Counted from the stretch's first letter, positions 28,233 to 39,314 are shown. The stretch: DNA of 64,000 nucleotides from Frankiales bacterium (GCA_025465465.1 JAODND010000046.1:1-64000); one strand, 5' to 3'. Notes: a model not told the origin generated them from the letters alone. Translations and numbers: made by a program.

Positions 28233-31200
28233 CTAGCGTGCGAAGACGGCGTCGATGAGCGCCGTCTGCTCCGCCTCATGCACCTTGGACGAACCTGCGG
28301 CGGGGGAGGCCGCCGAGCGACGCGAGACGCGACGCAGCCGGACGTCCGCCGGGAGCTGCTCGGGCAGCGACAGCGCGATGTGACTCCAGGCGCCCTGGTT
28401 GGCCGGCTCCTCCTGCGCCCACACGACGTCGGTCGCGCTGGGGTAGGCGGCGAGCACCTCGCGGATCTGGGCTCCCGGCAGCGGGTAGAGCTGCTCGACG
28501 CGGATGAGCGCGACGCTGGTGTCCTCGGCCTTCCGGCGGGCGGCGGCGAGGTCGTAGTAGACCTTGCCGCTGCACAGGACGACCCGCGTGACTCCGGACG
28601 GCGCGGGCGCCTCCGGGTCGATGAGCACCGGCTGCCAGTGGCCGCTCGTGAAGTCTGCCGGCCCGGAGGCCGCGGCCTTGAGGCGCAGCATCGACTTCGG
28701 GGTGACCACCACGAGCGGGCGCTTCACCTCGGCGAGGGCCTGCGCGCGCAACAGGTGGAAGTGCTGCGCAGGGGTGGTCGGGTAGGCGACCGTCATGTTG
28801 TCCTCGGCGCACAGCTGGAGGAAGCGCTCGATGCGCGTCGAGGAGTGGTCGGGACCCTGCCCCTCGTAGCCGTGCGGGAGCAGCAGCGTCACGGACGACT
28901 TCTGGCCCCACTTGGCCTCACCCGAGCTGATGAACTCGTCGATGATCGTCATGGCGCCGTTGACGAAGTCGCCGAACTGCGCCTCCCAGAGCACGAGCGC
29001 TTCGGGTCGCTCGGCCGAGTAGCCGTACTCGAACCCGACGCAGGCGTACTCGCTCAGCAGTGAGTCGTAGACGTAGAAGGTGCCCTGGTCCTCGTCGAGG
29101 TAGCGCAATGGCGTGTGCTCGGCGCCGGTGTTGCGGTCGATGAGCGTCGCGTGCCGCTGCACGAAGGTGCCGCGCCGGGTGTCCTGTCCGGCCAGCCGGA
29201 CGGGCCGGCCCTCGAGCAGCAACGAGCCGAACGCCAGGATCTCGCCGAAGCCCCAGTCGATGCCACCGTCGCGGACCATCGCCGCCCGGCGCTCCATGAG
29301 CGGTGCGAGCTTGGGGTGGGGCGTGAAGCCCTCGGGCAGCGTGACGTGCGCCTTGCCGATGATGTCGAGGACGTCCTGCTCGACAGCGGTCGGGATCTGG
29401 GACAGGTCGAGGGCCTTGACCATCGGCGGCTCCGCGGCGGTCGACGTCGACGCGTCGCGGGTCTCCGCGAAGACGCGCTCGAGCTGCGCCTGGTAGTCCT
29501 TGAGGGCCTCGTCCGCCTCCTCGATCGTGATGTCACCACGACCGACGAGCTGCTCGGTGTAGGTCTTGCGGACCGAGCGCTTGCGGTCGATGACGTCATA
29601 CATCAGCGGCTGCGTCATCGACGGGTCGTCACCCTCGTTGTGACCGCGACGGCGGTAGCAGACCAGGTCGATGACGACGTCCTTCTTGAACGCCTGGCGG
29701 AACTCGAAGGCGAGCTGCGCGACCCGCACGCACGCCTCCGGGTCGTCGCCGTTGACGTGGAAGATCGGCGCCTGGACGGTCCGGGCCACATCGGTGGAGT
29801 ACGTCGACGAGCGGCTGTACTCCGGCGCGGTGGTGAACCCGACCTGGTTGTTGATGACGACGTGGGCTGTGCCGCCGGTGCGGTAGCCACGCAGCTGGCC
29901 CATCTGCAGCGTCTCCGCCACGACGCCCTGGCCCGCGAAGGCCGCGTCCCCGTGGATGAGCAGCGGCAGGACCGTGAAGCCGGCCTCGCCCTTGTCGATG
30001 ACGTCCTGCTTGGCGCGGACGATGCCTTCGAGGACCGGGTCGACGGCCTCGAGGTGCGACGGGTTGGAGCACAGCGACACCTTGGTGGTCGAGCCGTCGT
30101 TCGCGGTGAAGGTGCCCTCGGCGCCGAGGTGGTACTTCACGTCGCCCGACCCCTGGACCGTGCGCGGGTCGATGTTGCCCTCGAACTCGCGGAAGATCTG
30201 GCCGTAGGACTTCCCCACGATGTTCGCGAGGACGTTGAGGCGCCCGCGGTGCGCCATGCCGATGACGACCTCGTCGAGCCCTGCCTTGGCGGATCCCTGC
30301 AGGAAGGCATCCAGGATCGGGATGACCGACTCGCCACCCTCGAGGCTGAAGCGCTTCTGGCCGACGAACTTGGTCTGCAGGAAGGACTCGAACGCCTCCG
30401 CGGCGTTGAGCCGCTTGAGGACGTGCAGCTGCAGGTCGCGGTCGGGTGCCTCGGCCTTCTTCTCCACGCGCTCCTGGATCCAGCGGCGCTGAGCCGGGTC
30501 CTGGATGTGCATGTACTCGATGCCGACGTTGCGGCAGTAGGAGTCGCGCAGCACCCCGAGGATCTCGCGCAGCTTCATGACGCGCTGACCGGCGAAGCCG
30601 TCGACCGGGAAGACCCGGTCGAGGTCCCACAGCGTCAGGCCGTGCTTGATGACGTCGAGGTCAGGGTGGGTGCGGACCTTGAAGTTCAGCGGGTCCGTGT
30701 CCGCCATCAGGTGGCCGCGCACCCGGTAGGAGTGGATGAGCTCCATGACCCGGGTGCCCTTGTCGAGGTCGCCCTCATGGGACGCCGAGACGTCGGGCAC
30801 CCAGCGGACCGGCTCGTAGGGGATGTGCAGGGCGGCGAAGACCTCGTCGTAGAAGCCGTCCTCGCCCAGCAGCAGCTGGTGCATGCGGCGCAGGAACTCG
30901 CCGGACTGGGCGCCCTGGATGATGCGGTGGTCGTACGTCGAGGTCAGGGTGATGATCTTGCTGATGGCGGCCTGGCTGATCGTCTCCTCGGAGGCGCCCT
31001 GCCACTCGGCGGGGTACTCCATGGCGCCGACGCCGATGATCGTCCCCTGGCCCTGCATGAGGCGGGGTACCGAGTGGACGGTCCCGATGCCGCCGGGGTT
31101 GGTGAGGCTGATCGTGGACCCCTGGAAGTCCTCGGTCGTCAGCTTGCCCACGCGTGCCCGCCGGACGATGTCCTCGTAGCTGCTGAGGAACTCCGCGAAG

Positions 31201-31889
31201 TCGAGGGTGTCGGCGCCCTTGATGGCGGCCACGACGAGCGAGCGGGTGCCGTTGGCGTTCTGCAGGTCGATCGCCAGGCCCAGCCCGACGTTCGGGGGGG
31301 TGACGACGTTGGGCTTGCCGTCGACCTCCTGGAAGCTCAGGTTCATCGCCGGCACGTCAGCGAGAGCCTTCACCAGCGCATAGCCGATGAGGTGCGTGAA
31401 GCTGACCTTGCCGCCGCGGGACCGGCGCAGGTGGTTGTTGATCACGGTGCGGTTGTCGGCGAGCAGCTTCGCCGGCACGGCCCGCACGCTGGTGGCCGTC
31501 GGGACCTCGAGCGAGGCCTCCATGTTGGCCACGACGCGGGCGGCGGCGCCCTTGAGCGGGGCGCGCGTCGGCTCGACGACAGCCGGCTTCTCGGCAGCCG
31601 GCTCGGCGGGCTTCTCCGCCGGCCTGGGTACGGCGGGTGCGGCCGGTGCGGCGGGCGCGGCAGGTGGCGGCGTTGCTGCGACGGGCTCTGCCACGGGCTC
31701 GGGGACGGGGGCGGCGGCGCCGTTGCTGCCGTTGCCCTCGGTCGGGTGGTAGTCGGCGAGGAAGGCCCGCCAGGTCTCCGGGACGCTCTGAGGGTCCTTC
31801 TGGAAGTCCTCGTAGAGCTCCTGGATGTACCACTCGTTGGCCCCGAAGTCGGGGTTGCTGCTGTCGTGCTGTCCGGTCTGCGTCGACAC
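28233..31889 (-). CDS. kgd: Multifunctional 2-oxoglutarate metabolism enzyme (2-oxoglutarate dehydrogenase E1 fused to E2-like domain; KGD/SucA)
   Basis: N-terminal [24 protein letters not shown], acyltransferase [12 protein letters not shown]1 [14 protein letters not shown] and [20 protein letters not shown] start at 31889 inferred. Confidence 0.96.
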   Translation of the reverse strand: MSTQTGQHDSSNPDFGANEWYIQELYEDFQKDPQSVPETWRAFLADYHPTEGNGSNGAAAPVPEPVAEPVAATPPPAAPAAPAAPAVPRPAEKPAEPAAEKPAVVEPTRAPLKGAAARVVANMEASLEVPTATSVRAVPAKLLADNRTVINNHLRRSRGGKVSFTHLIGYALVKALADVPAMNLSFQEVDGKPNVVTPPNVGLGLAIDLQNANGTRSLVVAAIKGADTLDFAEFLSSYEDIVRRARVGKLTTEDFQGSTISLTNPGGIGTVHSVPRLMQGQGTIIGVGAMEYPAEWQGASEETISQAAISKIITLTSTYDHRIIQGAQSGEFLRRMHQLLLGEDGFYDEVFAALHIPYEPVRWVPDVSASHEGDLDKGTRVMELIHSYRVRGHLMADTDPLNFKVRTHPDLDVIKHGLTLWDLDRVFPVDGFAGQRVMKLREILGVLRDSYCRNVGIEYMHIQDPAQRRWIQERVEKKAEAPDRDLQLHVLKRLNAAEAFESFLQTKFVGQKRFSLEGGESVIPILDAFLQGSAKAGLDEVVIGMAHRGRLNVLANIVGKSYGQIFREFEGNIDPRTVQGSGDVKYHLGAEGTFTANDGSTTKVSLCSNPSHLEAVDPVLEGIVRAKQDVIDKGEAGFTVLPLLIHGDAAFAGQGVVAETLQMGQLRGYRTGGTAHVVINNQVGFTTAPEYSRSSTYSTDVARTVQAPIFHVNGDDPEACVRVAQLAFEFRQAFKKDVVIDLVCYRRRGHNEGDDPSMTQPLMYDVIDRKRSVRKTYTEQLVGRGDITIEEADEALKDYQAQLERVFAETRDASTSTAAEPPMVKALDLSQIPTAVEQDVLDIIGKAHVTLPEGFTPHPKLAPLMERRAAMVRDGGIDWGFGEILAFGSLLLEGRPVRLAGQDTRRGTFVQRHATLIDRNTGAEHTPLRYLDEDQGTFYVYDSLLSEYACVGFEYGYSAERPEALVLWEAQFGDFVNGAMTIIDEFISSGEAKWGQKSSVTLLLPHGYEGQGPDHSSTRIERFLQLCAEDNMTVAYPTTPAQHFHLLRAQALAEVKRPLVVVTPKSMLRLKAAASGPADFTSGHWQPVLIDPEAPAPSGVTRVVLCSGKVYYDLAAARRKAEDTSVALIRVEQLYPLPGAQIREVLAAYPSATDVVWAQEEPANQGAWSHIALSLPEQLPADVRLRRVSRRSAASPAAGSSKVHEAEQTALIDAVFAR

Positions 31890-32015
31890 GCTGAGAACGC
31901 CGCCTTGTGGAGAAGTCAAATGGCTGGCTGCCGAAAGCCAAGGCTACTCGCGTGGGCCGCCTGGCTGTGCACGACCCGAGCGTGGCGTGCGCCCCGACCC
32001 TGCCAGACTGGGGCG

Positions 32016-33545
32016 GTGCGACGACTCCCAGCGGTCCTCGCGGCGACTGCCGCGCTCGTGGCCGCCTGCAGCAGCGGCAAGGCCCCGAGTGCCACCCCGA
32101 CGAGTGCCGGGCCCGGCGCCACTCCGACCAGCAGCTCCTCGAGCCCGGCATCGCCGGGCCACTCGCCGTCCAGTCCGGCGGCGCCGGCGCTGTCGTGGTC
32201 GTCGTGCGGTGGCGGTTTCCAGTGCGCCACGCTGACCGTGCAGCTCGACCCGACGAAGCCGTCGCTCGGCACCGTGGGCATCGCCGTCACCCGTCACAAG
32301 GCGACCGGCAGCCGGATCGGCTCGCTGCTCATCAACCCCGGTGGTCCGGGCGCGTCCGCGGTGGGATTCCTGAAGGACACCTATACGTCGTACCCCTCGA
32401 CCCTGCGTCAGCACTTCGACCTGGCCGCGTTCGACCCCAGGGGCGTCGGGCTGACGGCCCCGGTGCGCTGCCTGTCGACGACGCAGCTCGACGCGTACTT
32501 CCACCTGGACCCGGTGCCCGACACCGCTGCGGAGCGCAGCGCGCTGGACGCAGGCAACAGCAAGCTCACGGCCGGCTGTGAGGCCCGCTCGGGGCGGGTC
32601 CTGCCGTATGTGTCGACCCGGATCGTGGCGCAGGACATGGACCGGGTCCGGGCGGCGCTCGGCGACGAGAAGCTGACCTACCTCGGCTACTCCTACGGCA
32701 CGGCCATCGGCGCGTCCTACCTCGACCAGTTCCCGACCCACGTGCGGGCGATGGTCCTTGACGGGGCGCTCGACCCGACCTCGACGTGGGACCAGCTGCT
32801 CGCGGGTCAGAGCCAGGGCTTCGACGTCGCCCTCAACGCCTTCCTGGCGAACTGCCAGCAGACCGGCTGCGCGTTCCGGAAGTCCGTCTCCGGCGATCTC
32901 ACCAAGGCCTACGACGCCCTGGCCGCCAAGGTCGAGAGCCAGCCCCTGCCCGGGGACGGCAGCCGGACGGTCGGCCCGGACGAGTTCACGCTCGGGGTCG
33001 GCGCTGGTCTCTACAGCCGCAACAACGGCTGGCCCGCGATCGCGCAGGCCCTCGCGGACGCCGAGCACGGCAAGGGTCGCTACCTGCTGGCCCTCAACGA
33101 CAGCTACCTCGAGCGGGGACCTAGCGGCTACGCCAACGTCGACGAGGCCAACTTCGCGGTCAACTGCATCGACCGGCCATGGCCCCGCACCGACGCGCCC
33201 TACTACGCGCTCGCTGCAAAGGTCGGCAAGACCTATCCCCGCTTCGGTCCCGCGATCGCCCTTTCCGGGCTGGGCTGCGCGACATGGCCGGTGCCCTCCG
33301 TGGGTAGACCCCACCGCGTGACCGCCGCCGCGAGCCCCCCGATCGTCGTGATCGGGACGACGCGGGACCCAGCGACGCCGTACATGTGGGCGCAGTCACT
33401 CGCCCGGCAGCTCGCGCACGGCATCCTCCTGACCCATGAGGGCGACGGCCACACGGTGTTCCGCAACGGGGCCCCCAACTGCATCCTCCGGCCGGTCGAC
33501 GACTACTTCGTCTCGTTGAAGGTCCCGACGGCTGCCACCTGCTGA
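32016..33545 (+). CDS. Alpha/beta hydrolase, secreted tripeptidyl aminopeptidase-like lipoprotein
   Basis: Signal/lipobox LVAACSSG; INPGGPGAS, YLGYSYGTAIGASY nucleophile elbow, C-terminal TAP-like domain. Confidence 0.92.
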   Translation: MRRLPAVLAATAALVAACSSGKAPSATPTSAGPGATPTSSSSSPASPGHSPSSPAAPALSWSSCGGGFQCATLTVQLDPTKPSLGTVGIAVTRHKATGSRIGSLLINPGGPGASAVGFLKDTYTSYPSTLRQHFDLAAFDPRGVGLTAPVRCLSTTQLDAYFHLDPVPDTAAERSALDAGNSKLTAGCEARSGRVLPYVSTRIVAQDMDRVRAALGDEKLTYLGYSYGTAIGASYLDQFPTHVRAMVLDGALDPTSTWDQLLAGQSQGFDVALNAFLANCQQTGCAFRKSVSGDLTKAYDALAAKVESQPLPGDGSRTVGPDEFTLGVGAGLYSRNNGWPAIAQALADAEHGKGRYLLALNDSYLERGPSGYANVDEANFAVNCIDRPWPRTDAPYYALAAKVGKTYPRFGPAIALSGLGCATWPVPSVGRPHRVTAAASPPIVVIGTTRDPATPYMWAQSLARQLAHGILLTHEGDGHTVFRNGAPNCILRPVDDYFVSLKVPTAATC

Positions 33546-33641
33546 ACTGCCAGGTGACTCTCAGGCCGCTCTGGGCCGTTGTTCACCTGCGAACGACACG
33601 ATCGGGCTCCAGCCCGGACGATTCGCTGTCGAAGGAGATGC

Positions 33642-34298
33642 GTGACCGCACGCCACGGCATCGAGATGCCACCCCTGCGCTCGATGGTCGGACGCATCAG
33701 CGGGCAGGTCGTCGAGGCGACCCTGATCCCCGCCGCGATCTTCTGGGGGATGCTGCACCTCACCGGGCTGGTGTCAGCGCTGTTCGCCGGCCTGGCGTGG
33801 TGCTACCTGATGATCGCCCGTCGCTGGGTGAAGGGCGGGGCGTTGCCTGCCGTCCTCCTGGTGGCTGCGCTGCTGTTCACGACCCGCACCGGCGTCGCCC
33901 TCGCGTTCCACTCGACGTTCGTCTACCTGCTGACGCCGACCATCAACGCGTTCGTCCTGGCTGTCGCCTTCGTCGGGTCTGCCGTCGTCGGCCGTCCGCT
34001 GACCGCCCGCTTTGCGCGGGACTTCGTCGGCTTGCCGACCCACGTCACGGCGCTGGTCAAGGTGCACCGAGCGCTGCGCAACCTCTGCGTCGTGTGGGCT
34101 GTCGTCAACGTCGTCAACGGCTGGGTGGCCCTGCAGCTGCTCGTCGCCAACCACTACGACGCGGTGATGCTCGCCCGCTCGGTCCTCACGCCGGCTCTCA
34201 CGTCTGTCGCGGTGCTCTGCTGCGTGCTGATGGGCCGCCGCGCGCTCCGCCAGGAGGGCATCCACCTGCACCTCCGCTGGCGCGACCCCGCTACCTGA
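33642..34298 (+). CDS. VC0807-like multi-pass membrane protein
   Basis: Multiple TM helices; IAAAIFWG-type start, FVYLLTPTINAFVLAVAFVGSAVVGRPL. Confidence 0.7.
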   Translation: MTARHGIEMPPLRSMVGRISGQVVEATLIPAAIFWGMLHLTGLVSALFAGLAWCYLMIARRWVKGGALPAVLLVAALLFTTRTGVALAFHSTFVYLLTPTINAFVLAVAFVGSAVVGRPLTARFARDFVGLPTHVTALVKVHRALRNLCVVWAVVNVVNGWVALQLLVANHYDAVMLARSVLTPALTSVAVLCCVLMGRRALRQEGIHLHLRWRDPAT

Positions 34299-34300
34299 GC

Positions 34301-34708
34301 TCAGGAAGGGCGGTCGGCGAGGCGCACCACGAAGGCCAGGCCGGACCAGGTGGTGTCGATGGCGCACACCTTCACGTCCACACGCCCGTGGGTCAGTCCG
34401 TGGTCGCGCACGACGTGCTCGTCGAGGTCGGTCGGCACGCCGCTGGCCCGCTTCGGCCAGGCGACCCACAGCCGCCCAGCGGGCGTCACCTTCGGATGGA
34501 CGGCTGCCCAGCGCTTCGCCAGCCGGGTCGCGTCGGTCGTGAACAGCACAGCCACGTCGTACGAGGAGACGGCCCGGGTCGACAGCGTCGCCCCCTCCGG
34601 GAGCGCCCCCAGGTCGAAGCCCGCTGGGGCGCCGTCGAGCAGCACCCGTGACCCGGGCTTGATGCCGAGCTTCTGGGGGAGCGGTGTGCCCGAGTATCCG
34701 GTCGTCAC
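34301..34708 (-). CDS. DUF3052 family protein
   Basis: TTGYSGTPLPQKLGIKPGSRVLL...RLWVAWPKRASGVPTDLDEHVVR. Confidence 0.85.
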   Translation of the reverse strand: MTTGYSGTPLPQKLGIKPGSRVLLDGAPAGFDLGALPEGATLSTRAVSSYDVAVLFTTDATRLAKRWAAVHPKVTPAGRLWVAWPKRASGVPTDLDEHVVRDHGLTHGRVDVKVCAIDTTWSGLAFVVRLADRPS

Positions 34709-34769
34709 CAGCCGCAGACTAGGCAACCTCGTGCAGGGCGGGCTGTGAACGCCGGTTAGCATCTCGGCC

Positions 34770-35912
34770 ATGCAGCGCTTCCTCTACGAGTCCGAGCACG
34801 ACGCCTTCCGCGCGAGCGTCCGCACGTTCTGCGAGAAGCAGATCGCGCCCTTCCACGCTCAGTGGGAGAAGGACGGGATCGTGCCGCGCGAGCTGTGGAT
34901 CGAGGCCGGCAAGCAGGGCTTCCTCGGCACCGACGTGCCGGAGGAGCTCGGCGGCGGTGGCGTGAAGGACTTCCGCTACAACAGCGTCGTCGGCGAGGAG
35001 GTCACCCGCGTCGGTGGCTCCGGCGTCGGGTTCACCCTCCACAACGACGTCGTGGCGCCCTACCTGCTCAAGCTCGGTACGGACGAGCAGAAGCAGCGCT
35101 GGCTGCCCGGGTTCTGCAGCGGTGAGCTCATCACCGCGATCGCGATGACAGAGCCCGGTACAGGCTCGGACCTGCAGGGCATCAAGGCCACCGCCAGGAA
35201 GGACGGTGACGACTGGGTCCTGAACGGCAGCAAGACCTTCATCACCAACGGCATCAACGCCGACCTGGTGATCGTCGTCGCCCAGACCGACCCGGAGGCG
35301 GGCGCCCGCGGGTTCAGCCTGCTGATGGTCGAGCGCGGCATGGTGGGCTTCGAACGGGGACGCAACCTCGACAAGGTGGGGATGAAGGCGCAGGACACCG
35401 CCGAGCTGTTCTTCGACAACGTGCGGCTCCCCGCGACCAATCTGCTCGGGACCGAGGGCCAGGGCTTCCTCCACCTGATGGACTGCCTGCCGCAGGAGCG
35501 GCTCTCGATCGCCGTCGTCGCGGTCGCCGCGTCGCGCAAGGTGCTCGACCTGACGGTCGCCTACTGCAAGGAGCGCCGGGCGTTCGGCAAGCCGATCGGG
35601 TCCTTCCAGCACTCGCGCTTCGTGCTCGCCGAGCTCGAGACCGAGGTCTGCATCGCCGAGCAGTTCCTGGACCGCTGCATCGCCGAGCACAACGCCGGGC
35701 GGTTCGAGGTCAAGGACGCCGCGATGGCGAAGTGGTGGACGACCGAGCTGCAGAAGAAGGTCGTCGACGCGTGCGTGCAGCTGCACGGCGGCTACGGCTA
35801 CATGCTGGAGTACCCCGTGGCCAAGGCCTTCCTCGACTCGCGCGTGCAGACGATCTATGGCGGCACGACCGAGATCATGAAGGAGATCATCGGCCGGTCG
35901 CTCGGTGTCTGA
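34770..35912 (+). CDS. Acyl-CoA dehydrogenase
   Basis: AMTEPGTGSDLQGIKATA, LHGGYGYMLEYPVAKAFLDSRVQTIYGGTTEIMKEIIGRSL. Confidence 0.96.
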   Translation: MQRFLYESEHDAFRASVRTFCEKQIAPFHAQWEKDGIVPRELWIEAGKQGFLGTDVPEELGGGGVKDFRYNSVVGEEVTRVGGSGVGFTLHNDVVAPYLLKLGTDEQKQRWLPGFCSGELITAIAMTEPGTGSDLQGIKATARKDGDDWVLNGSKTFITNGINADLVIVVAQTDPEAGARGFSLLMVERGMVGFERGRNLDKVGMKAQDTAELFFDNVRLPATNLLGTEGQGFLHLMDCLPQERLSIAVVAVAASRKVLDLTVAYCKERRAFGKPIGSFQHSRFVLAELETEVCIAEQFLDRCIAEHNAGRFEVKDAAMAKWWTTELQKKVVDACVQLHGGYGYMLEYPVAKAFLDSRVQTIYGGTTEIMKEIIGRSLGV

Positions 35913-36417
35913 CGTCGGGAGCTACGAGCAGCAGCTCCGGGCCGGGACCGTCGAGCGACTGCCCGGGTCACTGCCGCCGCACTACCCGTCCTGCTTCGGC
36001 TGCGGCCCGGAGTCGGAGTGCGGGCTGCACCTGGCCACCCGCCTCGAGGGCGATGAGCTGCGGGCCACCTACACGTTTTCTGACAAGCACGCCGGCGCCC
36101 CAGGCATCGCCCACGGCGGCACCGTTGCCGCGCTCGTCGACGACCTGTGCGGGTTCTCCTTGTTCATCATCCGCAAGGCGGCGGTCACCAGGAAGCTCGA
36201 GGTCGAGTACCTCAAGCCGGTGCTGGTGGGCGTTCCGTACGACGTCGTCGGACGGGTCCAGCGCGTCGAGGGGCGCAAGGTCTTCGTCAGCGCCGAGGGC
36301 ACGGGACCGGACGGCACCCTGACGTTTCGGGGGTCCGCGTTGTTCATCGTGGTGGAGCTCAGCCACTTCGACCAGGGCGCCCACTCCGGCGACGACCAGC
36401 CACCCGTCGCCTTCTGA
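35905..36417 (+). CDS. PaaI family thioesterase
   Basis: Hotdog motif GAPGIAHGGTVAALVDDLCG. Confidence 0.88.
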   Translation: MSDVGSYEQQLRAGTVERLPGSLPPHYPSCFGCGPESECGLHLATRLEGDELRATYTFSDKHAGAPGIAHGGTVAALVDDLCGFSLFIIRKAAVTRKLEVEYLKPVLVGVPYDVVGRVQRVEGRKVFVSAEGTGPDGTLTFRGSALFIVVELSHFDQGAHSGDDQPPVAF

Positions 36418-36430
36418 CCGCTGTACTGTT

Positions 36431-36460
36431 CCGATCGGTACTATGCCGATCGGTATAGTA
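36431..36460. promoter_or_regulatory. Tandem CCGATCGG palindromes (TetR-operator-like) overlapping a putative -10 TATAGT
   Basis: CCGATCGG at 36431-36438 and 36446-36453; second embedded in TACTAT-G-CCGATCGG-T-ATAGTA; ATG at 36471. Confidence 0.6.
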
Positions 36461-36470
36461 CTTTCGGCTC

Positions 36471-37595
36471 ATGGCACTCCGCGGCAACCCCTTCCACTAC
36501 GGCACCCCGGTGACGGGGGCCCAGTTCGCGGGCCGCACCGAGGAGCTCCGGGCGCTCGCCTCGCGCATGCGCGACGGCATCAACGTCGTCGTCGCGTCTC
36601 CCCGGCGCTATGGCAAGACCTCGCTGATCACCAAGGCCGCTGCGGAGCTGGAGCGCCACGGTGCGGCCGTCGTCCAGGTCAACGTGCTGCGGTGCCGTGA
36701 CCTCCCGACCTTCGCAGCGCAGCTGCTGACGCACGCCTACCACGCCAAGCACGGGGCCTGGCACCGGTTCAAGCACGGGGTCCCCGAGTTCGTACGCCGT
36801 TTCCGGATCACGCCGGGCATCGGCTTCGACGCTTCCGGGATGCCGCGCTTCACCTTCGCCCCGACCATGACCGCCGCCGATGCGGATGCGGTCATCGCCG
36901 ACGTCTACGCGCTGCTCGCCGAGCTCTCGGCGAAGGGCCCAGCGGTGCTCGTCCTCGACGAGTTCCAGGCCGTCACCGACCTCGGTGAGCACCTCCCGGG
37001 GCTCCTCAAGGCGCTCGCCGACGAGCATCCGACCGTGTCCCTCGTGGTGGCCGGGTCGAAGAAGCACCTCATGGAGCGGCTGGTCACGACCCGGGACGCA
37101 CCGCTGTTCGGCATGGCAGAGCACCTCGCCCTCGACGTGCTGCCCACCGAGGTGATGACGAGCTTCCTGGTACGCCGATCCCGCGCGGGCGGCAAGGAGC
37201 TGCCCCGGCCCGTGGCCGACCTGCTGGTGGCCCTCGCAGGGCCGGTGCCCAACGACGTGCAGCACCTGGCGTACGAGGTGTTCGACGTCGCGGGGCCGAC
37301 CGTGACAGCCGGCGATGTCGGGCTCGGGCTGCGCCGCGCGGTCGAGCACGAGGCCGGGCTGCACGCCGACCGGTTCGAGGCGCTCTCGCCCGGGCAGCGC
37401 CGGGTGGTCGCCGAGCTCGCCGTCGCGCCCACGGAACAGCCGCTGTCTGCGGTCTTCGTGCGTGCAGTACGGCTGGCGAACAGCTCGTCCGTGCGCAAGG
37501 CGCTCGACGTGCTGCAGACCGACGGGCTGGTCGTCGTGCGTGACGGTGGTTACCGCGTCGCCGACCCCTTCTTCGCGGCGTGGCTGCGAGGCTGA
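36471..37595 (+). CDS. AAA ATPase (archaeal-ATPase/STAND-like), unknown function
   Basis: VVASPRRYGKTSLITKAA Walker A, AVLVLDEFQAV Walker B, C-terminal winged-helix-like region. Confidence 0.85.
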   Translation: MALRGNPFHYGTPVTGAQFAGRTEELRALASRMRDGINVVVASPRRYGKTSLITKAAAELERHGAAVVQVNVLRCRDLPTFAAQLLTHAYHAKHGAWHRFKHGVPEFVRRFRITPGIGFDASGMPRFTFAPTMTAADADAVIADVYALLAELSAKGPAVLVLDEFQAVTDLGEHLPGLLKALADEHPTVSLVVAGSKKHLMERLVTTRDAPLFGMAEHLALDVLPTEVMTSFLVRRSRAGGKELPRPVADLLVALAGPVPNDVQHLAYEVFDVAGPTVTAGDVGLGLRRAVEHEAGLHADRFEALSPGQRRVVAELAVAPTEQPLSAVFVRAVRLANSSSVRKALDVLQTDGLVVVRDGGYRVADPFFAAWLRG

Positions 37596-37596
37596 C

Positions 37597-38232
37597 CTAG
37601 GTGGTCCGGGTGGCCAGGACGACGAGGTTGTCGTCGTAGTGGCCGGTGCGGCGGTTGAAGCCACCACCGCAGGTGATCAGCCGCAGGGCGGCGTCGGTGG
37701 TGTTGCCGTAGACGAGCTGAGTCGGGAACGTCTGCTTGGAGACCCTGAGCAGGCGCGTGACCTGGAAGGTGATGACTGCGTGATCCGTGCCGGTCACGAA
37801 CACTTGGTCGTTCACGTGCAGGGACCTGAGCCGGTAGAACACCGACGGTCCGGCGCGGGCGGAGTCGACGTGGCCCACGATGATCGACGGCCCGGTCGAG
37901 CCCGGGGTCGGCGAGTAGCGGTACCAGCCCGCGCGATCGTAGTCGGGGCCGACCGTCGGGGTCGCGACCTCCCCGTCCGGCGTCTGTCCGAGTGACACCA
38001 GGGCGGTGTCGACGCCGATAGCGGGGATGCGCAGTCGCACGGGGATCGCCGCCACGACGCGGGCGACCGGGCGTGGAGGTGTGGGCACCGGAGCCGATGC
38101 GGTCCAGGGACCGGACGTCAGGGCGGGCTCAGCGGGTCTCTGGTCGCGCGATCCGTCGTGCAGCAGCACGATCGAGCCGGTGACGGCGAGGGCAGCACTG
38201 AGCACCCAGGCCGAGAGACGTGGCCGCAGCAT
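37597..38232 (-). CDS. Class F sortase
   Basis: GPSIIVGHVDSARAGPSVFYRL, LRLITCGGGFNRRTGHYDDNLVV (catalytic His, Cys, Arg). Confidence 0.93.
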   Translation of the reverse strand: MLRPRLSAWVLSAALAVTGSIVLLHDGSRDQRPAEPALTSGPWTASAPVPTPPRPVARVVAAIPVRLRIPAIGVDTALVSLGQTPDGEVATPTVGPDYDRAGWYRYSPTPGSTGPSIIVGHVDSARAGPSVFYRLRSLHVNDQVFVTGTDHAVITFQVTRLLRVSKQTFPTQLVYGNTTDAALRLITCGGGFNRRTGHYDDNLVVLATRTT

Positions 38233-39314
38233 CACACCTGGTGGCAGCTTCGACGACGCCGCTCGATGGCAACCGCCGCGAGCAGAGCCGCGGCGGCCAC
38301 GAGCACGAGTCCGAGGGCCCTCGAGGAGCGTCCGCCGACGTTGGCCGTGGAACCACCACCTGCTTCGACTCCGCCGCGCGGCACCCTGCGGACCTGCTCC
38401 ACGACGGGACCTCCGTTGGTGGTGCCGGGGGTCACGACGGTCGTGGTGGAACCGGTCGGGGTGCTGCCCGAGCCGCCCGTGCTGCCCGTGGTGCCGGCGC
38501 CACCTGAACCAGTAGTCGGCAGGACCGAGGGTGGAGTGGCTGTTGGACTGGCGGTCGGAGTGGTCGCAGGCGTTGCTGTGGGCGTCGCTGAGACGGTGGG
38601 AGTGGCCGTCGCTGTTGGCGCCGCGGGGACCACCACGGTGTCGATGGCGACGCTGCACGACACGGTGCTGCCACCGGGGTTGCCCGAGCCGTTGCACTGG
38701 TGCACCTGCAGCGGGATCGCGCCGCTGATGTTGGAGCTGGTGGCCACCGTGCAGTTGACGCTGGCACCGCCACCGTTCCCGGACCCGTTGCACTGGGTCA
38801 CGGTGGCGCCGGTGGTGTTCGCCGGGAACGGCGCGCAGGTCAGGACGCCGCTGCCGCTGGCGGACCCGACGCACTGGTTGACGGTCGCGGTGGACAAGGG
38901 CAGCGCCCCAGGGGTGTCGCCGCTGATGGTGTTGTGGACGGTCACCGTGCAGGTGATCGTGTGGGCGGCGTCGTTGTCAGAGCCGTTGCACTGCTGGATG
39001 TCTGTGATGAGGTCCGTCGAGGTGCTGGTGAACGTTCCGTTGCCAGGCGCGCATGGACCCAGGCTGCACTGTCGTGTGACAGTCAGCGTCGAGCTGGTCA
39101 CCCCGCTGCTGATGGTGTTCCAGACCTCGACGGTGCAGGTCATGCCGGTCGTCGCGCCGTTGGCGTCCGGCCCGACGCCATTGCACTGGTCGACCGAGCC
39201 GGTGGCGGCCCAGGCGGACGTGGGGGACAGGCTGAGCGTTGCGGCGGCGAGGAAGGTGACGGCCACAGCGAGAAATGCTGTGGCAAGCACTCGTGCGAAG
39301 GGACGGATGGGCAT
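38232..39314 (-). CDS. Secreted cell-surface protein with paired-Cys QCNG repeats and C-terminal TM
   Basis: Signal peptide, five related units (xQCNGSGN...VxCTV), Thr/Pro-rich stalk, LPTTG, C-terminal TM plus basic tail; overlaps the sortase start. Confidence 0.85.
   Translation of the reverse strand: MPIRPFARVLATAFLAVAVTFLAAATLSLSPTSAWAATGSVDQCNGVGPDANGATTGMTCTVEVWNTISSGVTSSTLTVTRQCSLGPCAPGNGTFTSTSTDLITDIQQCNGSDNDAAHTITCTVTVHNTISGDTPGALPLSTATVNQCVGSASGSGVLTCAPFPANTTGATVTQCNGSGNGGGASVNCTVATSSNISGAIPLQVHQCNGSGNPGGSTVSCSVAIDTVVVPAAPTATATPTVSATPTATPATTPTASPTATPPSVLPTTGSGGAGTTGSTGGSGSTPTGSTTTVVTPGTTNGGPVVEQVRRVPRGGVEAGGGSTANVGGRSSRALGLVLVAAAALLAAVAIERRRRSCHQV

Noticed and set aside
29115-32015. 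Upstream 967 codons of the 1476-aa plus-strand ORF
   Set aside because: Antisense to the kgd gene; the real gene starts at the GTG with a signal peptide at 32016
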